Of a DNA stretch of 64,000 bases, positions 1 to 9,391 are shown one piece after another. Position 1 is the first letter of the stretch; each line of letters begins with the position of its first letter. Origin of the DNA: Arcobacter arenosus (lineage in GTDB: Bacteria; Campylobacterota; Campylobacteria; Campylobacterales; Arcobacteraceae); NCBI RefSeq assembly GCF_005771535.1, contig NZ_VANU01000004.1, positions 310,001-374,000 of the forward strand. Direction: 5' to 3'. The notes beneath the pieces were generated by a model. The model saw only the letters and a list, made by a program, of their open reading frames with translations. It did not search any database and had not been told where the DNA came from. The position numbers and the translations under genes were made by a program.

Positions 1-187
1 TTTTAATATTTTTTCTATTTAATAATATAAAATTATCTAATTGATTCAAAGGATGATTGGATAATTCTTCATAATTCACATTCATTGGAAATATTGAAAT
101 AGTTATATCAGAATTATTTATTAAAATTGCATATATTTGATCTAATAATTGATTTTCCAAAACATTTAAACTCCAAAATACTTTCAT
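1..187 (-). CDS. Partial unknown protein, N-terminal 62 residues
   Basis: An open frame starts at an ATG at 187-185 and runs off the left edge of the window without a stop. The visible part begins MKVFWSLNVLENQLLDQIYA and has no motif I recognise, no signal peptide and no membrane segment. Its ATG overlaps the TGA stop of the aminotransferase gene upstream (ATGA, 184-187), the usual translationally coupled arrangement in this locus, which is the main reason to believe the frame. By context it should be another polysaccharide or nucleotide-sugar gene. The function is unknown. Confidence 0.6.
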   Translation of the reverse strand, partial: MKVFWSLNVLENQLLDQIYAILINNSDITISIFPMNVNYEELSNHPLNQLDNFILLNRKNIK

Positions 188-1233
188 AATAACAACTCCT
201 TGAAAAACTCTTTTAATCCACTCTCATTAATATTTGGATATAAGGGAAAAGAGTATGTATAGTTTATAAGTGTTTGTGTATTTGGTAAAGATTCTTTAAA
301 ATATTGAGATGCAAACAGCGATAAATCTTCAAATATAGTATCCCCTAGAGCTATCTTATGTTTTCTACAAAGATTTTCAAAAAAATCTTTTTTTTCTCTA
401 TCTATTTTTATAATAAACCTGTAGTTTGAGGAAATTTTCTTTTCATTTACTTGATTTAAAACCTCTAACCACTTTATACTGCTAAATATATCAAAATATT
501 TATTTGCTAACATCTTTCTCTCATCTAAAAATGATTTTAATTTTTCAAATTGAACTAGACCTACAGCTGCATTTATATTTTGCAGTTTATAATTAAATCT
601 TAATTTATAGTCTCGTTTACCACCATAGTATCTCAAATCTTTTAATAGTTTTGCCAATTTTTCATCATCTGTAAGAATCATACCACCATCTATACTTGTA
701 AACATTTTTGTCGCATAAAATGAAAATATCGATGCATATCCAAATGAGCCAACTTTTTTACTGTTATACATAGCACCAATAGATTGAGCACAATCTTCTA
801 TTATAGGAATATTTAATTTTATAAGTTCATCTATATCTGATGGTAATCCAAACATATGAGGAGCGATTATTGCCTTTGTATTATCTGTAATAATTTTTTT
901 TGCATACTCAACAGATATATTAAAATTGTTTTCATTTATATCAGCAATTACTGGAGTAGCTCCTGTGTATTCAATAGCATGCATAACACCAGGACAAACT
1001 GAAGCAGGAAGTATAACTTCATCTCCTTTTTTAATATCCATACTGTAAAGTAAGAGATGAATAGCGGTTGTTCCACTTGATGTAGATACTGCATATTTTT
1101 TACCTACATAGTTAGCAACTTTTTTTTCAAACTCTTCTATCTCTTTACCAACAGCTATATTACCACTTTTGTAAACTTCTATAATCTTTTCTAATTCAAT
1201 ATTATCTAAAAAAGGTTTTGAGTGTGGAATCAT
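184..1233 (-). CDS. DegT/DnrJ/EryC1/StrS sugar aminotransferase
   Basis: A 349-residue PLP-dependent aminotransferase of the family that converts keto groups of nucleotide-linked sugars into amino groups. Visible family marks are the GTTAIHL segment near residue 54 that holds the cofactor phosphate, the PLP-pyridine aspartate D147 in EDCAQSIG, and the Schiff-base lysine K176 in SFYATK followed by a DGG turn. It differs clearly from the WbpE-type enzyme encoded at 5467-6570, so the two should act on different sugars. Its start shares one base with the stop of the acyltransferase gene before it (TAATG), and its stop overlaps the next gene. A free amino group made here could be acylated by the NeuD/PglD-type enzyme next door. 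The exact substrate is unknown. Confidence 0.85.
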   Translation of the reverse strand: MIPHSKPFLDNIELEKIIEVYKSGNIAVGKEIEEFEKKVANYVGKKYAVSTSSGTTAIHLLLYSMDIKKGDEVILPASVCPGVMHAIEYTGATPVIADINENNFNISVEYAKKIITDNTKAIIAPHMFGLPSDIDELIKLNIPIIEDCAQSIGAMYNSKKVGSFGYASIFSFYATKMFTSIDGGMILTDDEKLAKLLKDLRYYGGKRDYKLRFNYKLQNINAAVGLVQFEKLKSFLDERKMLANKYFDIFSSIKWLEVLNQVNEKKISSNYRFIIKIDREKKDFFENLCRKHKIALGDTIFEDLSLFASQYFKESLPNTQTLINYTYSFPLYPNINESGLKEFFKELLL

Positions 1234-1853
1234 TAATATACACTCCTATAGAGATTGTTATTTTTAATTTTTTTAGCAGGGACTCCAACATAAACACTAT
1301 TTTCTTCCACATTTTCTAAAATTATACTTCCTGCACCGATTACACTGTTTTTTCCAATTTTAATTCCATCAATTATTTTTGCACCGATACCAATATAGAC
1401 ATTATCTTCAATTGTTACACTTCCTGCAATATTTACACCCGGTGCAATATTTACATTATTACCAATCTTTGAATCATGTTCGATAGTAGAATTTGAAAAA
1501 ATAACATTTCCATATCCTAATCTTACATTCACTCCTATTTGTACAAAAGGTAAGATAATATTTCCAAAACCAATTTCTGTATTAGAGGAAAAATTTACAT
1601 TAGGTGATATGGCATTTAATGATAATAAATTTTTATTCTTTAAATCTTTTAATATTTTTTCTCTAAGCAACATATTTGATAAAGAACCAATAGCAAGAAA
1701 TGATGGAAAATTACCAATATTAGATAATTCTCCTAAATAATAATTTGTGTCGTGTAATCTATCATCGTAAAACCCCTGATATAATTCTTTTCCTAAAATA
1801 TCTATGATAATATCGTGCAAGCCGCCTTTCCCTAGAATCGCATAATTGTCCAT
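1233..1853 (-). CDS. NeuD/PglD-type sugar O/N-acyltransferase (hexapeptide repeat)
   Basis: A 206-residue protein with a small N-terminal nucleotide-sugar binding region (GKGGLHD near residue 8, matching the G-x-G-G-H-type opening of the NeuD/PglD family) followed by left-handed beta-helix hexapeptide repeats from about residue 85 to 195, ending in the common VGVPAKKIK tail. Family members transfer acetyl from acetyl-CoA to an amino or hydroxyl group of a nucleotide sugar or sialic acid. The gene sits directly upstream of a DegT aminotransferase and overlaps it by one base, the classic aminotransferase-plus-acetyltransferase pairing (as PglE/PglD), so N-acetylation of the amino sugar is the likeliest role. 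Substrate not determined. Confidence 0.8.
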   Translation of the reverse strand: MDNYAILGKGGLHDIIIDILGKELYQGFYDDRLHDTNYYLGELSNIGNFPSFLAIGSLSNMLLREKILKDLKNKNLLSLNAISPNVNFSSNTEIGFGNIILPFVQIGVNVRLGYGNVIFSNSTIEHDSKIGNNVNIAPGVNIAGSVTIEDNVYIGIGAKIIDGIKIGKNSVIGAGSIILENVEENSVYVGVPAKKIKNNNLYRSVY

Positions 1854-2473
1854 TATAGTTTCACCCTAATTACTTCAAAAGCTTCTGCATATTTTTCTTT
1901 AATTTGTACACCTCTTACTTTAGCTAAAGACCAAATAAAATCTTCATCTACATAGTTTTTACATTTTTGACTTTTATAAAAATCAAGTGCCTTTATCTTA
2001 TTTTCTATATCTTCTTTTTCTACTTTAATGTGGCAATTTGATTTAAACTCTGTGTTATTCCAAGGCATCTCATATCCTAATATAGTACTACTTTTAAATA
2101 CTCTTTCACATTCAATAGCAATAGTAGAGTGATCTTGATGTAAATCATTTTTTGAATGGCAAAACACCATATCTGGAGAAAAAGATTTATTTAATTCAAA
2201 CATAATATCAAATATTTTATCCCTTACTTTCCATAGTTCTGTAGCTCTAAATCTGTATATATTTATATTTTCTTCTTTCACACCAAGTGATTTTGCTGCA
2301 TTCGTCGCTTCACTAAAAAGTATATCCATTGGAAACTCTTTTGGTACCCACTCTTCACATATAGAAAAAGCTATATATTTAACTTCTGCACCTTCTTTTA
2401 TATATCTAGAAAGTGTAGCACCACATCCAAGTTCTATATCATCTGTATGTGGTGCAAATACTATAATCTTCAT
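1853..2473 (-). CDS. PIG-L/LmbE-type zinc deacetylase
   Basis: A 206-residue PIG-L family protein. The zinc and catalytic signature is intact: APHTDDIELGCGAT near the N-terminus (H9, D11, D12) and HQDH (H112, D114, H115). The family removes N-acetyl groups from GlcNAc-type sugars, often on lipid or nucleotide carriers. The gene follows an acetyltransferase gene with no intervening base (TAA then ATG) and shares one base with the NeuD-like gene after it, so a deacetylase lies between two acyltransferases. That order suggests N-acyl exchange on a sugar: remove acetyl, then add another acyl group. This is inference; neither substrate is known. Confidence 0.83.
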   Translation of the reverse strand: MKIIVFAPHTDDIELGCGATLSRYIKEGAEVKYIAFSICEEWVPKEFPMDILFSEATNAAKSLGVKEENINIYRFRATELWKVRDKIFDIMFELNKSFSPDMVFCHSKNDLHQDHSTIAIECERVFKSSTILGYEMPWNNTEFKSNCHIKVEKEDIENKIKALDFYKSQKCKNYVDEDFIWSLAKVRGVQIKEKYAEAFEVIRVKL

Positions 2474-2944
2474 TTAAACCTCAAATCTTTTTTTAATAAT
2501 TTTACAAGGGTTCCCATATGCAATTACATTTTCTGGTATGTCTTTAGTCACAACACTTCCTGCACCAATAACTGAATTATTTCCAATATTAACTCCTGGC
2601 ATTACTAATGTCCCTCCACCTATCCAACAGTTATTACCTATAACAACTTTCTGAGGAATACCTTTATATAATTCTTCTCCAAACTTTGTATAATCATGAG
2701 TAATAGAATAAATTTGTACATTAGGTCCCAATAATGTATTTTCACCAATTTCTATACCACCCCAACCAATCAAAATTGCATTTACATTTATTCCAATATT
2801 CTCTCCCAATATAATTTTTTTATGTGCTTCTATTGTAATAGGCTTTTTAATTTTATATTTTGTAGGTAAATTCATTTGATTTATATTATAACTATGTAAT
2901 AAATTTAGACATCTATTAACAAGATAATAAAATATTTTTTGCAT
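2474..2944 (-). CDS. Hexapeptide-repeat acyltransferase (WbbJ/maltose acetyltransferase-like)
   Basis: A 156-residue left-handed beta-helix acyltransferase. Its C-terminal half shows GNNCWIGGGTLVMPGVNIGNN and then NPCKIIKK, typical of LPS O-acetyltransferases of the WbbJ/LacA group; the catalytic histidine is probably that in SITHDY. A longer frame from 2974 exists, but the ATG at 2944 has a good ribosome binding site (GAAGGGA, about seven bases upstream), so I chose it. The start lies inside the 3' end of the WbqC gene, overlapping it by 29 bases. The product most likely O-acetylates a sugar of the surface polysaccharide or acylates its precursor. Confidence 0.8.
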   Translation of the reverse strand: MQKIFYYLVNRCLNLLHSYNINQMNLPTKYKIKKPITIEAHKKIILGENIGINVNAILIGWGGIEIGENTLLGPNVQIYSITHDYTKFGEELYKGIPQKVVIGNNCWIGGGTLVMPGVNIGNNSVIGAGSVVTKDIPENVIAYGNPCKIIKKRFEV

Positions 2945-3611
2945 TATTTTTCCCTTCATTACAAAGTAAATCAATAATGGATAAATCTTTTTGAAAATCT
3001 ATCCCAGACTGTTTGTAAAAGGGATGTTCAAAACTAAAATATTTAATTTTTATACCCTCTTTATTAAATTCTCTTTCATCCATATATCTCATAGAACCTG
3101 GGCCATCTCCTGTTAAATATATTGTTGCATTCAATTGTTTATTTATATCTATAATTTTATTAACAGTATTATCATAAGTTTTATTTTTTAAAATTTCTGA
3201 GGACCTAAAAAACTGTATATTTTTAAATTCTAAATAATTCAAAATTTCTTTAGTAATAAAAATATTAACTTCACATATTGTTTCAAACTTTTCTGTTTGT
3301 TCAAGTAAATTTACAATCCAATTTCTAGTTGGTGTATTTTTATAATAATTATTTATAATAGATTTGTGCTGTTTTATATATTCATTAGATGCTTTATTTA
3401 TATCACAAATAAGATTACTTTTATTATTTTTTGACTTTGTGATAGTAAGCCATTTTAATTCATTTTCATACTTAATTTTTGCTCTATGTACAACTGATTT
3501 TCCTTGTGGCATTTGAACATCATCAAAAAATACATATTTATCACTTTCAATTATTTTTTTTATCTGTGCAAAAGATAGAAAATAATGTGGTTGATGTATT
3601 GATATAATCAT
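2916..3611 (-). CDS. WbqC-like family protein
   Basis: A 231-residue member of the WbqC-like family, recognisable from the opening IHQPHYFLSFAQIKKIIESD and the VFFDDVQ segment. WbqC proteins are found in O-antigen and exopolysaccharide clusters and have no firmly established reaction; a role in modifying a sugar or amino-acyl substituent has been suggested from context. The histidine pair near the N-terminus is conserved. The gene begins at a TAATG junction with asnB and overlaps the acyltransferase gene downstream, so all three are probably translated as a coupled set. Function beyond polysaccharide modification cannot be stated. Confidence 0.8.
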   Translation of the reverse strand: MIISIHQPHYFLSFAQIKKIIESDKYVFFDDVQMPQGKSVVHRAKIKYENELKWLTITKSKNNKSNLICDINKASNEYIKQHKSIINNYYKNTPTRNWIVNLLEQTEKFETICEVNIFITKEILNYLEFKNIQFFRSSEILKNKTYDNTVNKIIDINKQLNATIYLTGDGPGSMRYMDEREFNKEGIKIKYFSFEHPFYKQSGIDFQKDLSIIDLLCNEGKNNAKNILLSC

Positions 3612-5479
3612 TAATTTTTCCTTTCATTAATAAAAAAGCTATTAATACTTACTAAACTCCAAAGAAGTAATCTATTATTTTGCTTATGATTTAAATGCTC
3701 ATCAAACTTATTTTTAAAATAATCCATATTAAATATTTTTTCAAGATCACTATTTCCTAAAATATTTTCTATGTATTCTTTTCTACTATCTCTCATCCAT
3801 GACTCATCGGGAGCAGAAAAACCTTGTTTTTTTAATTCAACTACTTCTTTTGGGAGTAATTTACTTAATGCTTTTCTTAATATATTTTTTCCATCATGTG
3901 ATTGAATATAATATTTTTTAGATTTTGCTGTTTCATTTTCATCAAGCCTTATAACATTACTTAAATTTTTAATCTTATATTTTGCAGGAATTTTTTGTGC
4001 AAGTTCTACTAAATCATTATCCATAAAGGGTACTCTTGACTCTACACCATGGGACATATTGAGCTTATCATCAAGATAAAATAATCCTTGTAAAAATGTT
4101 TTAGCTTCAAAATAAAGTGACTTATTTATATAGTCCTCTTCAGTTTCAAGGTTCCCCTTATAATTTTTAAACACATTTTTAAAAGCTTTAAATGGCCAAT
4201 CTTTATCCATTTTATCATATATTTCTTTGGTAAAAAGTTTTTCTTTGTCTACATCAGGAACTAGTCTTTGCCAATAATCATAGTAACTTTTTATATAACT
4301 ATCTTCTCCTAATCCATTATTTGTAGTATGATAATATCTCCATGGATATCCTCCAAAAAGTTCATCACCACCAGCTCCTGAAAATACTACTTTTACATAT
4401 TTACTTGCAAGTTCAGACACATAATAGTTTGGATATGACATACCAAGGATAGGCTCATCAAGATAGTACATTACATCATCTATACACCATTCCAAATCTT
4501 TAGAATTTAAAACAATCTCATGATGTTTTGTATAGAATTTAGCTGAAATTAATTCAGCATATCTTCTCTCATCAAAATCTAGTTCTAATCCAGATACCTC
4601 AGAAAGGTCAAATCCACATGTAAAAGTAGAAAGTCTATCAATATTTGAAGCTGCTATTGCAGTAATTGAACCAGAATCAATTCCTCCACTTAAATAACTA
4701 CCAATAGATACATCAGATACCATTTGTCTTTTTACAGCGTTAGAAAAAGTATCTTTTAATATCTCAATTGTTTCTTCTTCATTGTATTGCCAAGAAGATG
4801 AATTAAAATTAAAATCCCAATATTGAGTAATATCAAATAGTTTTTTATTTAAATCAAAAATTAAATAACATCCATGCTCTAGTTTTTTTATATCTTTATA
4901 AAAAGTCAAGTCAGAAAAAATATTTTGAAAAGAAAAGTACTCATTTAAAGCATTATACTCTAACTCTTTTTTATATTCAGGATGTTTTAATATAGCTTTA
5001 ATCTCTGATGAAAATATTAAATTTTCATTTATTATTGCATAATAAAGTGGTTTTACGCCATGTCTATCTCTAGCAAGAATAATTTTTTGTTCTTTTTTAT
5101 CATATATAGCCAATGCAAACATACCATTTATCTTTAAAAATGCATCTTCTTTAAACTCAATATACAATTTTAAAATTACTTCCGTATCAGAATTAGTAGT
5201 AAATGAATAGCCAAGCTTTTTTAAATCATCTCTAAGTTCTTTAAAGTTATAACTCTCACCATTATAAATTAATATATACCTATTTGTTTCATCATAAAAG
5301 GGTTGTATACCCCCTTCAATATCGATAATAGAAAGTCTTCTATGTCCAAAAGCAACTTTATCATCAACAAAAAAACCTTCTGAATCTGGTCCCCTATGTG
5401 AGATTGAATCTGTCATTAATTTTATAAGTTTTTGTTTATTTTCAAAATGACAATTTGAAAAACCTACTATACCGCACAT
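3611..5479 (-). CDS. asnB: Asparagine synthase-like glutamine amidotransferase
   Basis: A 622-residue class II glutamine amidotransferase. It starts MCGIVGF, so the nucleophilic Cys2 is present once Met1 is removed; RHGVKPLYY and the SHRGPDSEGF segment complete the glutaminase domain (about 1-200). The synthetase domain carries the ATP-binding loop SGGIDSGS near residue 265. Both halves look catalytic. Inside a polysaccharide operon the acceptor need not be aspartate: WbpS in Pseudomonas and WbtH in Francisella are AsnB-like proteins implicated in amidating uronic acid sugars. With a uronic-acid pathway immediately upstream, amidation of a uronate is my preferred reading. It overlaps the wbpE gene by 13 bases and ends in a TAATG junction with the WbqC gene. 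Confidence 0.88.
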   Translation of the reverse strand: MCGIVGFSNCHFENKQKLIKLMTDSISHRGPDSEGFFVDDKVAFGHRRLSIIDIEGGIQPFYDETNRYILIYNGESYNFKELRDDLKKLGYSFTTNSDTEVILKLYIEFKEDAFLKINGMFALAIYDKKEQKIILARDRHGVKPLYYAIINENLIFSSEIKAILKHPEYKKELEYNALNEYFSFQNIFSDLTFYKDIKKLEHGCYLIFDLNKKLFDITQYWDFNFNSSSWQYNEEETIEILKDTFSNAVKRQMVSDVSIGSYLSGGIDSGSITAIAASNIDRLSTFTCGFDLSEVSGLELDFDERRYAELISAKFYTKHHEIVLNSKDLEWCIDDVMYYLDEPILGMSYPNYYVSELASKYVKVVFSGAGGDELFGGYPWRYYHTTNNGLGEDSYIKSYYDYWQRLVPDVDKEKLFTKEIYDKMDKDWPFKAFKNVFKNYKGNLETEEDYINKSLYFEAKTFLQGLFYLDDKLNMSHGVESRVPFMDNDLVELAQKIPAKYKIKNLSNVIRLDENETAKSKKYYIQSHDGKNILRKALSKLLPKEVVELKKQGFSAPDESWMRDSRKEYIENILGNSDLEKIFNMDYFKNKFDEHLNHKQNNRLLLWSLVSINSFFINERKN

Positions 5480-6570
5480 TTAATTAACTTCTTTATAATA
5501 TAATTGATTTCTTCATCTGTTAAATAAGGATTCATTGGTAAACTCATAATCTCTTCTGATACTAATTCAGATATTGGGAAGTCACCTTTTTTATATCCTA
5601 AATATTCAAAACATTCTTGTAAATGTAAAGGCATTGGATAATGAACTGCTGTTGGTATTCCATTCTCTTTTAGTGAGGACTGTATACTATCTCTATTTTT
5701 TACTCTTATAGAATATTGTGCCCATGATGATGTGGCATTTTCATCTACAAATGGTAAAATAAGATTAGATTTATTTTCTAAAGATTTTGTATATTTAGTA
5801 GCAACCTCTTGTCTTAAAGCTAAATCTTTTTCATAATATTTTAATTTTACATTTAAAACTGCAGCCTGAATAGTATCAAGTCTTCCACCCATACCAATAT
5901 ATTTATGATGATATCTTTTTGATTGCCCATGAACTCTCATAGACCTCATCTTTTTTGCTAGTTCTTCATTATCAGTAAATACTGCTCCTCCATCACCAAA
6001 ACATCCAAGTGGTTTTGCAGGGAAAAAAGAGGTAGTTGATATATCTCCTAAAGCAGAATCTGTTATATTATTAAAGGTAGAACCAAAGCTTTGTGCTCCA
6101 TCAATTATCACTTTTAAATTATGCTTATTTGCAATATTCTGGATTTTATTCATATCCGATGGTTGACCATAAAGAGACACTGGAATAATTGCTTTTGTTT
6201 TAGAAGTGATCTTTTCTTCTATTAAATCAGGATTAATATTATAAGTTCTTTCATCAATATCTACAAAAACAGGAGTTGCTCCTAAAAATGCAATTGTTTC
6301 AGCTGTTGCTATAAATGTAAATGGAGTGGTAATTATTTCATCACCAGGTTTTATATCAATGGCCATCATAGCAAGAAGTAAAGCATCTGTACCGGAACTA
6401 CATGAGATTACAAATTTTGCTTTGGTAAACTCTTTAAGAGACTCTTCTAATTCAGTTATTTCTTCTCCCATAATATAATTTGATTTATTCAGTACAGATT
6501 GAATGGCTTCATCAATTTCTAATTTATATAATTGATATTGGTCTTGTAGTTTTGCAAAATCTATTTTCAT
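5467..6570 (-). CDS. wbpE: WbpE-type UDP-3-keto-uronate aminotransferase
   Basis: A 367-residue DegT-family aminotransferase of the WbpE/WlbC type, which in the UDP-GlcNAc(3NAc)A pathway converts UDP-2-acetamido-2-deoxy-3-oxo-glucuronate to the 3-amino sugar using glutamate. The cofactor aspartate is D157 (IIDGAQSFG) and the Schiff-base lysine is K186 (SFFPAKPLGCFGDGG); HHKYIGMGGRLDTIQAA is the typical sugar-site region. The assignment is strengthened by wbpD and wbpB lying just upstream in the same operon. It starts 9 bases after the wbpD stop and overlaps asnB by 13 bases. Confidence 0.92.
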   Translation of the reverse strand: MKIDFAKLQDQYQLYKLEIDEAIQSVLNKSNYIMGEEITELEESLKEFTKAKFVISCSSGTDALLLAMMAIDIKPGDEIITTPFTFIATAETIAFLGATPVFVDIDERTYNINPDLIEEKITSKTKAIIPVSLYGQPSDMNKIQNIANKHNLKVIIDGAQSFGSTFNNITDSALGDISTTSFFPAKPLGCFGDGGAVFTDNEELAKKMRSMRVHGQSKRYHHKYIGMGGRLDTIQAAVLNVKLKYYEKDLALRQEVATKYTKSLENKSNLILPFVDENATSSWAQYSIRVKNRDSIQSSLKENGIPTAVHYPMPLHLQECFEYLGYKKGDFPISELVSEEIMSLPMNPYLTDEEINYIIKKLIKCAV

Positions 6571-6578
6571 AATTTAAA

Positions 6579-7157
6579 TTATTCCTCTATTAAAATAACT
6601 TCATCATTTTGAAGTTTATATTTAGAATTATCAAATGAATCTATAGCAATATCATCTTCATTAAACTCTAATCTATTTCCAGCAACTGATACCCAGCCAA
6701 TTTGTTTTGCGGGTACACCTACCATAAGTGCAAAATCTTTAACATTTTTATTTATAACTGAGCCAGCTCCAACTAGTGCATATTTACCAATAGTATTACC
6801 ACAAACGACAGTTACATTTGCTCCAATTGAACAACCTTTTTTTAAAAGTGTTATTTTAAACTCTTCTTTACGCACTATAAAAGATCTGGGATTTATAACA
6901 TTGGTAAATACCATTGATGGTCCTAAAAATACATCATCTTCTACTTCTACACCTTCATAGATAGAAATATTATTTTGTACTTTTACACCATTTCCAATCT
7001 TTACTTTTGGTCCTACTACACAATTTTGACCAAAAGAACAATTCTTTCCTATATTTGAACCTGCAAGAATATGAGAAAAGTGCCAGATTTTTGTATTTTC
7101 ACCAATATTTACATTGTCATCTACATAAGAGGATTCATGAACAAAATAATTAGACAT
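6579..7157 (-). CDS. wbpD: WbpD-type UDP-3-amino-uronate N-acetyltransferase
   Basis: A 192-residue left-handed beta-helix acetyltransferase of the WbpD/WlbB type. It should acetylate the 3-amino group of UDP-GlcNAc3NA to give UDP-2,3-diacetamido-2,3-dideoxyglucuronate. The opening [20 protein letters not shown], the [17 protein letters not shown] loop and the end [18 protein letters not shown] match that subfamily rather than general sugar acetyltransferases. The gene lies between wbpB (TAATG one-base overlap) and wbpE (8-base gap), as expected for a pathway block. Confidence 0.92.
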   Translation of the reverse strand: MSNYFVHESSYVDDNVNIGENTKIWHFSHILAGSNIGKNCSFGQNCVVGPKVKIGNGVKVQNNISIYEGVEVEDDVFLGPSMVFTNVINPRSFIVRKEEFKITLLKKGCSIGANVTVVCGNTIGKYALVGAGSVINKNVKDFALMVGVPAKQIGWVSVAGNRLEFNEDDIAIDSFDNSKYKLQNDEVILIEE

Positions 7158-8122
7158 TAGATAATCTTTTTACAAAATGGATGATAATCATTTTTTAAAC
7201 CAATAGCCGTCATTTTTCTAATTTGAGAAACAATATCTATTGAACCGTAAGCTTCATCAAGGCCAAATCCATTACCAGCTAAAATCTCTTCATAAGATCT
7301 TGTATGAAGATCTTTAAATCCACCAGAGAATTCTATCTCTTCACCTTCAACAGTAATAGATCTAAATGTAGTTTGTCCTTGAGCTTTTACTTCCACTGGA
7401 ATATAATCATAGTTTACAGATAAAAACCATCTTACATTTGCATTTTTAAGTCTTAATAATCCTGCATTTGAATCAGGTTGTTTTAAATGAACAATATTCT
7501 CTTTTACTTCTCCAAAAATCCAAGAAAGCATATCATAGAAATGTACCCCAATATTTGATGCAATCCCGCCTGATTTAGATTCATCTCCCTTCCAAGATAC
7601 AAAATACCATTTACCCCTACTTGTAAGGTAAGTTAAATCAATATCATAAATTCTATTTGGATTTTTTTCTAGTTCTTTTTGAACTTTTTCTTTAAGTGCA
7701 ATAATTGAAGGATGAAGTCTTAACTGTAATATATTATTTACTTTTTTTCCTGTTTCTTGCTCTATTACTTTTAATTGATCAATATTGTGTGGGTTTAAAA
7801 CCAATGGCTTTTCACAAATAGCATCACATCCACTTTTTAATGCAAATCTAATATGCGCATCATGTAGATAATTTGGTGTTGTAATAGCCATATAGTCTAT
7901 TCTTTTATCACTTTCTCTATGATATTTATCTACAAATCTATCAAATCTTTCAAACTCAGTAAAAAAGGAAGCTTGAGGGAAATGAGAATCCATAATACCG
8001 ATTCCATCATATGGGTCAAGTGCAGCTACTAATTCATTTCCTGTTTCGCTAATTGCTTTCATATGTCTTGGAGCTATATATCCTGATGCTCCTATCAAGC
8101 CGAACCTTTTTTTATTTGACAT
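7157..8122 (-). CDS. wbpB: WbpB-type UDP-N-acetylglucosaminuronate 3-dehydrogenase
   Basis: A Gfo/Idh/MocA-family oxidoreductase of the WbpB/WlbA type, 321 residues from the chosen start. It oxidises C3 of UDP-GlcNAcA with NAD+, regenerating the cofactor with 2-oxoglutarate in characterised homologues. The [18 protein letters not shown] opening (dinucleotide site and signature of this subfamily) and EKPL (about 104-107) are visible. The frame is open from 8146, but the ATG at 8122 directly follows the tviB stop (TAA, one base, ATG), gives the family's usual N-terminus and length, and has AGGT upstream. It is followed by wbpD in a TAATG junction. Confidence 0.92.
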   Translation of the reverse strand: MSNKKRFGLIGASGYIAPRHMKAISETGNELVAALDPYDGIGIMDSHFPQASFFTEFERFDRFVDKYHRESDKRIDYMAITTPNYLHDAHIRFALKSGCDAICEKPLVLNPHNIDQLKVIEQETGKKVNNILQLRLHPSIIALKEKVQKELEKNPNRIYDIDLTYLTSRGKWYFVSWKGDESKSGGIASNIGVHFYDMLSWIFGEVKENIVHLKQPDSNAGLLRLKNANVRWFLSVNYDYIPVEVKAQGQTTFRSITVEGEEIEFSGGFKDLHTRSYEEILAGNGFGLDEAYGSIDIVSQIRKMTAIGLKNDYHPFCKKII

Positions 8123-8123
8123 T

Positions 8124-9371
8124 TTATAACCTACCATCAGTTTCATCTAAAATAGATTTAATATCATAAACAACAGTATCATCTGTAGGTTTGATATCTA
8201 AACTCTTAAACTCATCATGCGATACAGCAAGTACAACGGCATCATAAGTCTTTGAATCCATATTTTCTTGAAGTTCTAAATTGTATTCATGTTTTACTTC
8301 ATCTTTATCTGCCCATGGGTCATAAACATCTATATTACATCCAAACTCTTTTAATTCTTCAATTAGATCTATTACTCTTGAATTTCTTATATCTGGACAA
8401 TTCTCTTTAAATGTAATACCTAAAATAAGAACATTACTCCCTTCTATTTTATGACCTTTTTTTATCATTAGTTTTATCACTTGATTAGCTACATATATCC
8501 CCATATTATCATTTAGTCTTCTTCCTGCTAATATAATCTCTGGGTTATAACCTATTGATTGTGCTTTATGAGTTAAATAGTATGGATCTACACCTATGCA
8601 GTGTCCTCCAACTAATCCTGGTCTAAATGGTAAGAAGTTCCATTTTGTTCCTGCTGCTTCTAGTACATCATTTGTATTAATACCAAGTTTATTAAAAATA
8701 ATTGCAAGTTCATTTACAAATGCTATATTTATATCTCTTTGAGAATTTTCTATTACTTTTGCAGCTTCTGCAACTTTAATAGTTGGAGCTAAGTGAGTTC
8801 CGGCAGTTATAATTGAAGAGTATAAATCATCAACTATTTTACCAATCTCTGGAGTTGAACCAGAAGTAACTTTAAGAATTTTTGTTACTGTATGTTCTTT
8901 ATCTCCTGGATTAATTCTCTCAGGAGAATATCCACAAAAGAAGTCTTTATTAAATTTTAAATTTGAAAAATTTTCTAATACAGGAACACAATCTTCTTCT
9001 GTAGCACCTGGATAAACTGTTGATTCATAAATTACAATATCATCTTTTTTAAGTACTTTTCCAACAGTTTCACTAGCTTTTATTAAAGGAGTTAAATCTG
9101 GTCTCTTATTTTTATCAATTGGAGTTGGTACAGTTACAATATAAATATTACAATCTTTTATATCATCAATATTACAAGTAAATTTAATATTATTATTCAA
9201 AGCTTCTTTTAGTTGAGTTTCATTTAATTCTAAAGTTCTATCGTATGCATTATTTAATTCATCAATTCTTGTTTGGTATATATCTAATCCTACTACATCA
9301 TATTTAGATGAAAATGCAGCTGCTAGAGGTAAGCCTACATATCCTAGACCAATTACACATATTTTATTCAT
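8124..9371 (-). CDS. tviB: UDP-N-acetylhexosamine 6-dehydrogenase (TviB/WbpO type)
   Basis: A 415-residue nucleotide-sugar dehydrogenase that makes a UDP-N-acetyl-hexosaminuronic acid by two NAD+-dependent oxidations. The Rossmann motif GLGYVG (9-13) and the catalytic cysteine C258 in [16 protein letters not shown] are present. [19 protein letters not shown] and [11 protein letters not shown] are marks of the TviB/WbpO branch. The frame is open from 9425, but the ATG at 9371 has AAGGA upstream, gives the typical start MNKICVIG and removes an overlap with the epimerase gene. Here it most likely supplies UDP-GlcNAcA to WbpB, the role WbpA has in Pseudomonas. GalNAc as substrate is an alternative. 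Confidence 0.9.
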   Translation of the reverse strand: MNKICVIGLGYVGLPLAAAFSSKYDVVGLDIYQTRIDELNNAYDRTLELNETQLKEALNNNIKFTCNIDDIKDCNIYIVTVPTPIDKNKRPDLTPLIKASETVGKVLKKDDIVIYESTVYPGATEEDCVPVLENFSNLKFNKDFFCGYSPERINPGDKEHTVTKILKVTSGSTPEIGKIVDDLYSSIITAGTHLAPTIKVAEAAKVIENSQRDINIAFVNELAIIFNKLGINTNDVLEAAGTKWNFLPFRPGLVGGHCIGVDPYYLTHKAQSIGYNPEIILAGRRLNDNMGIYVANQVIKLMIKKGHKIEGSNVLILGITFKENCPDIRNSRVIDLIEELKEFGCNIDVYDPWADKDEVKHEYNLELQENMDSKTYDAVVLAVSHDEFKSLDIKPTDDTVVYDIKSILDETDGRL

Positions 9372-9391
9372 ATTTATTTTTTCCTTTTTTA

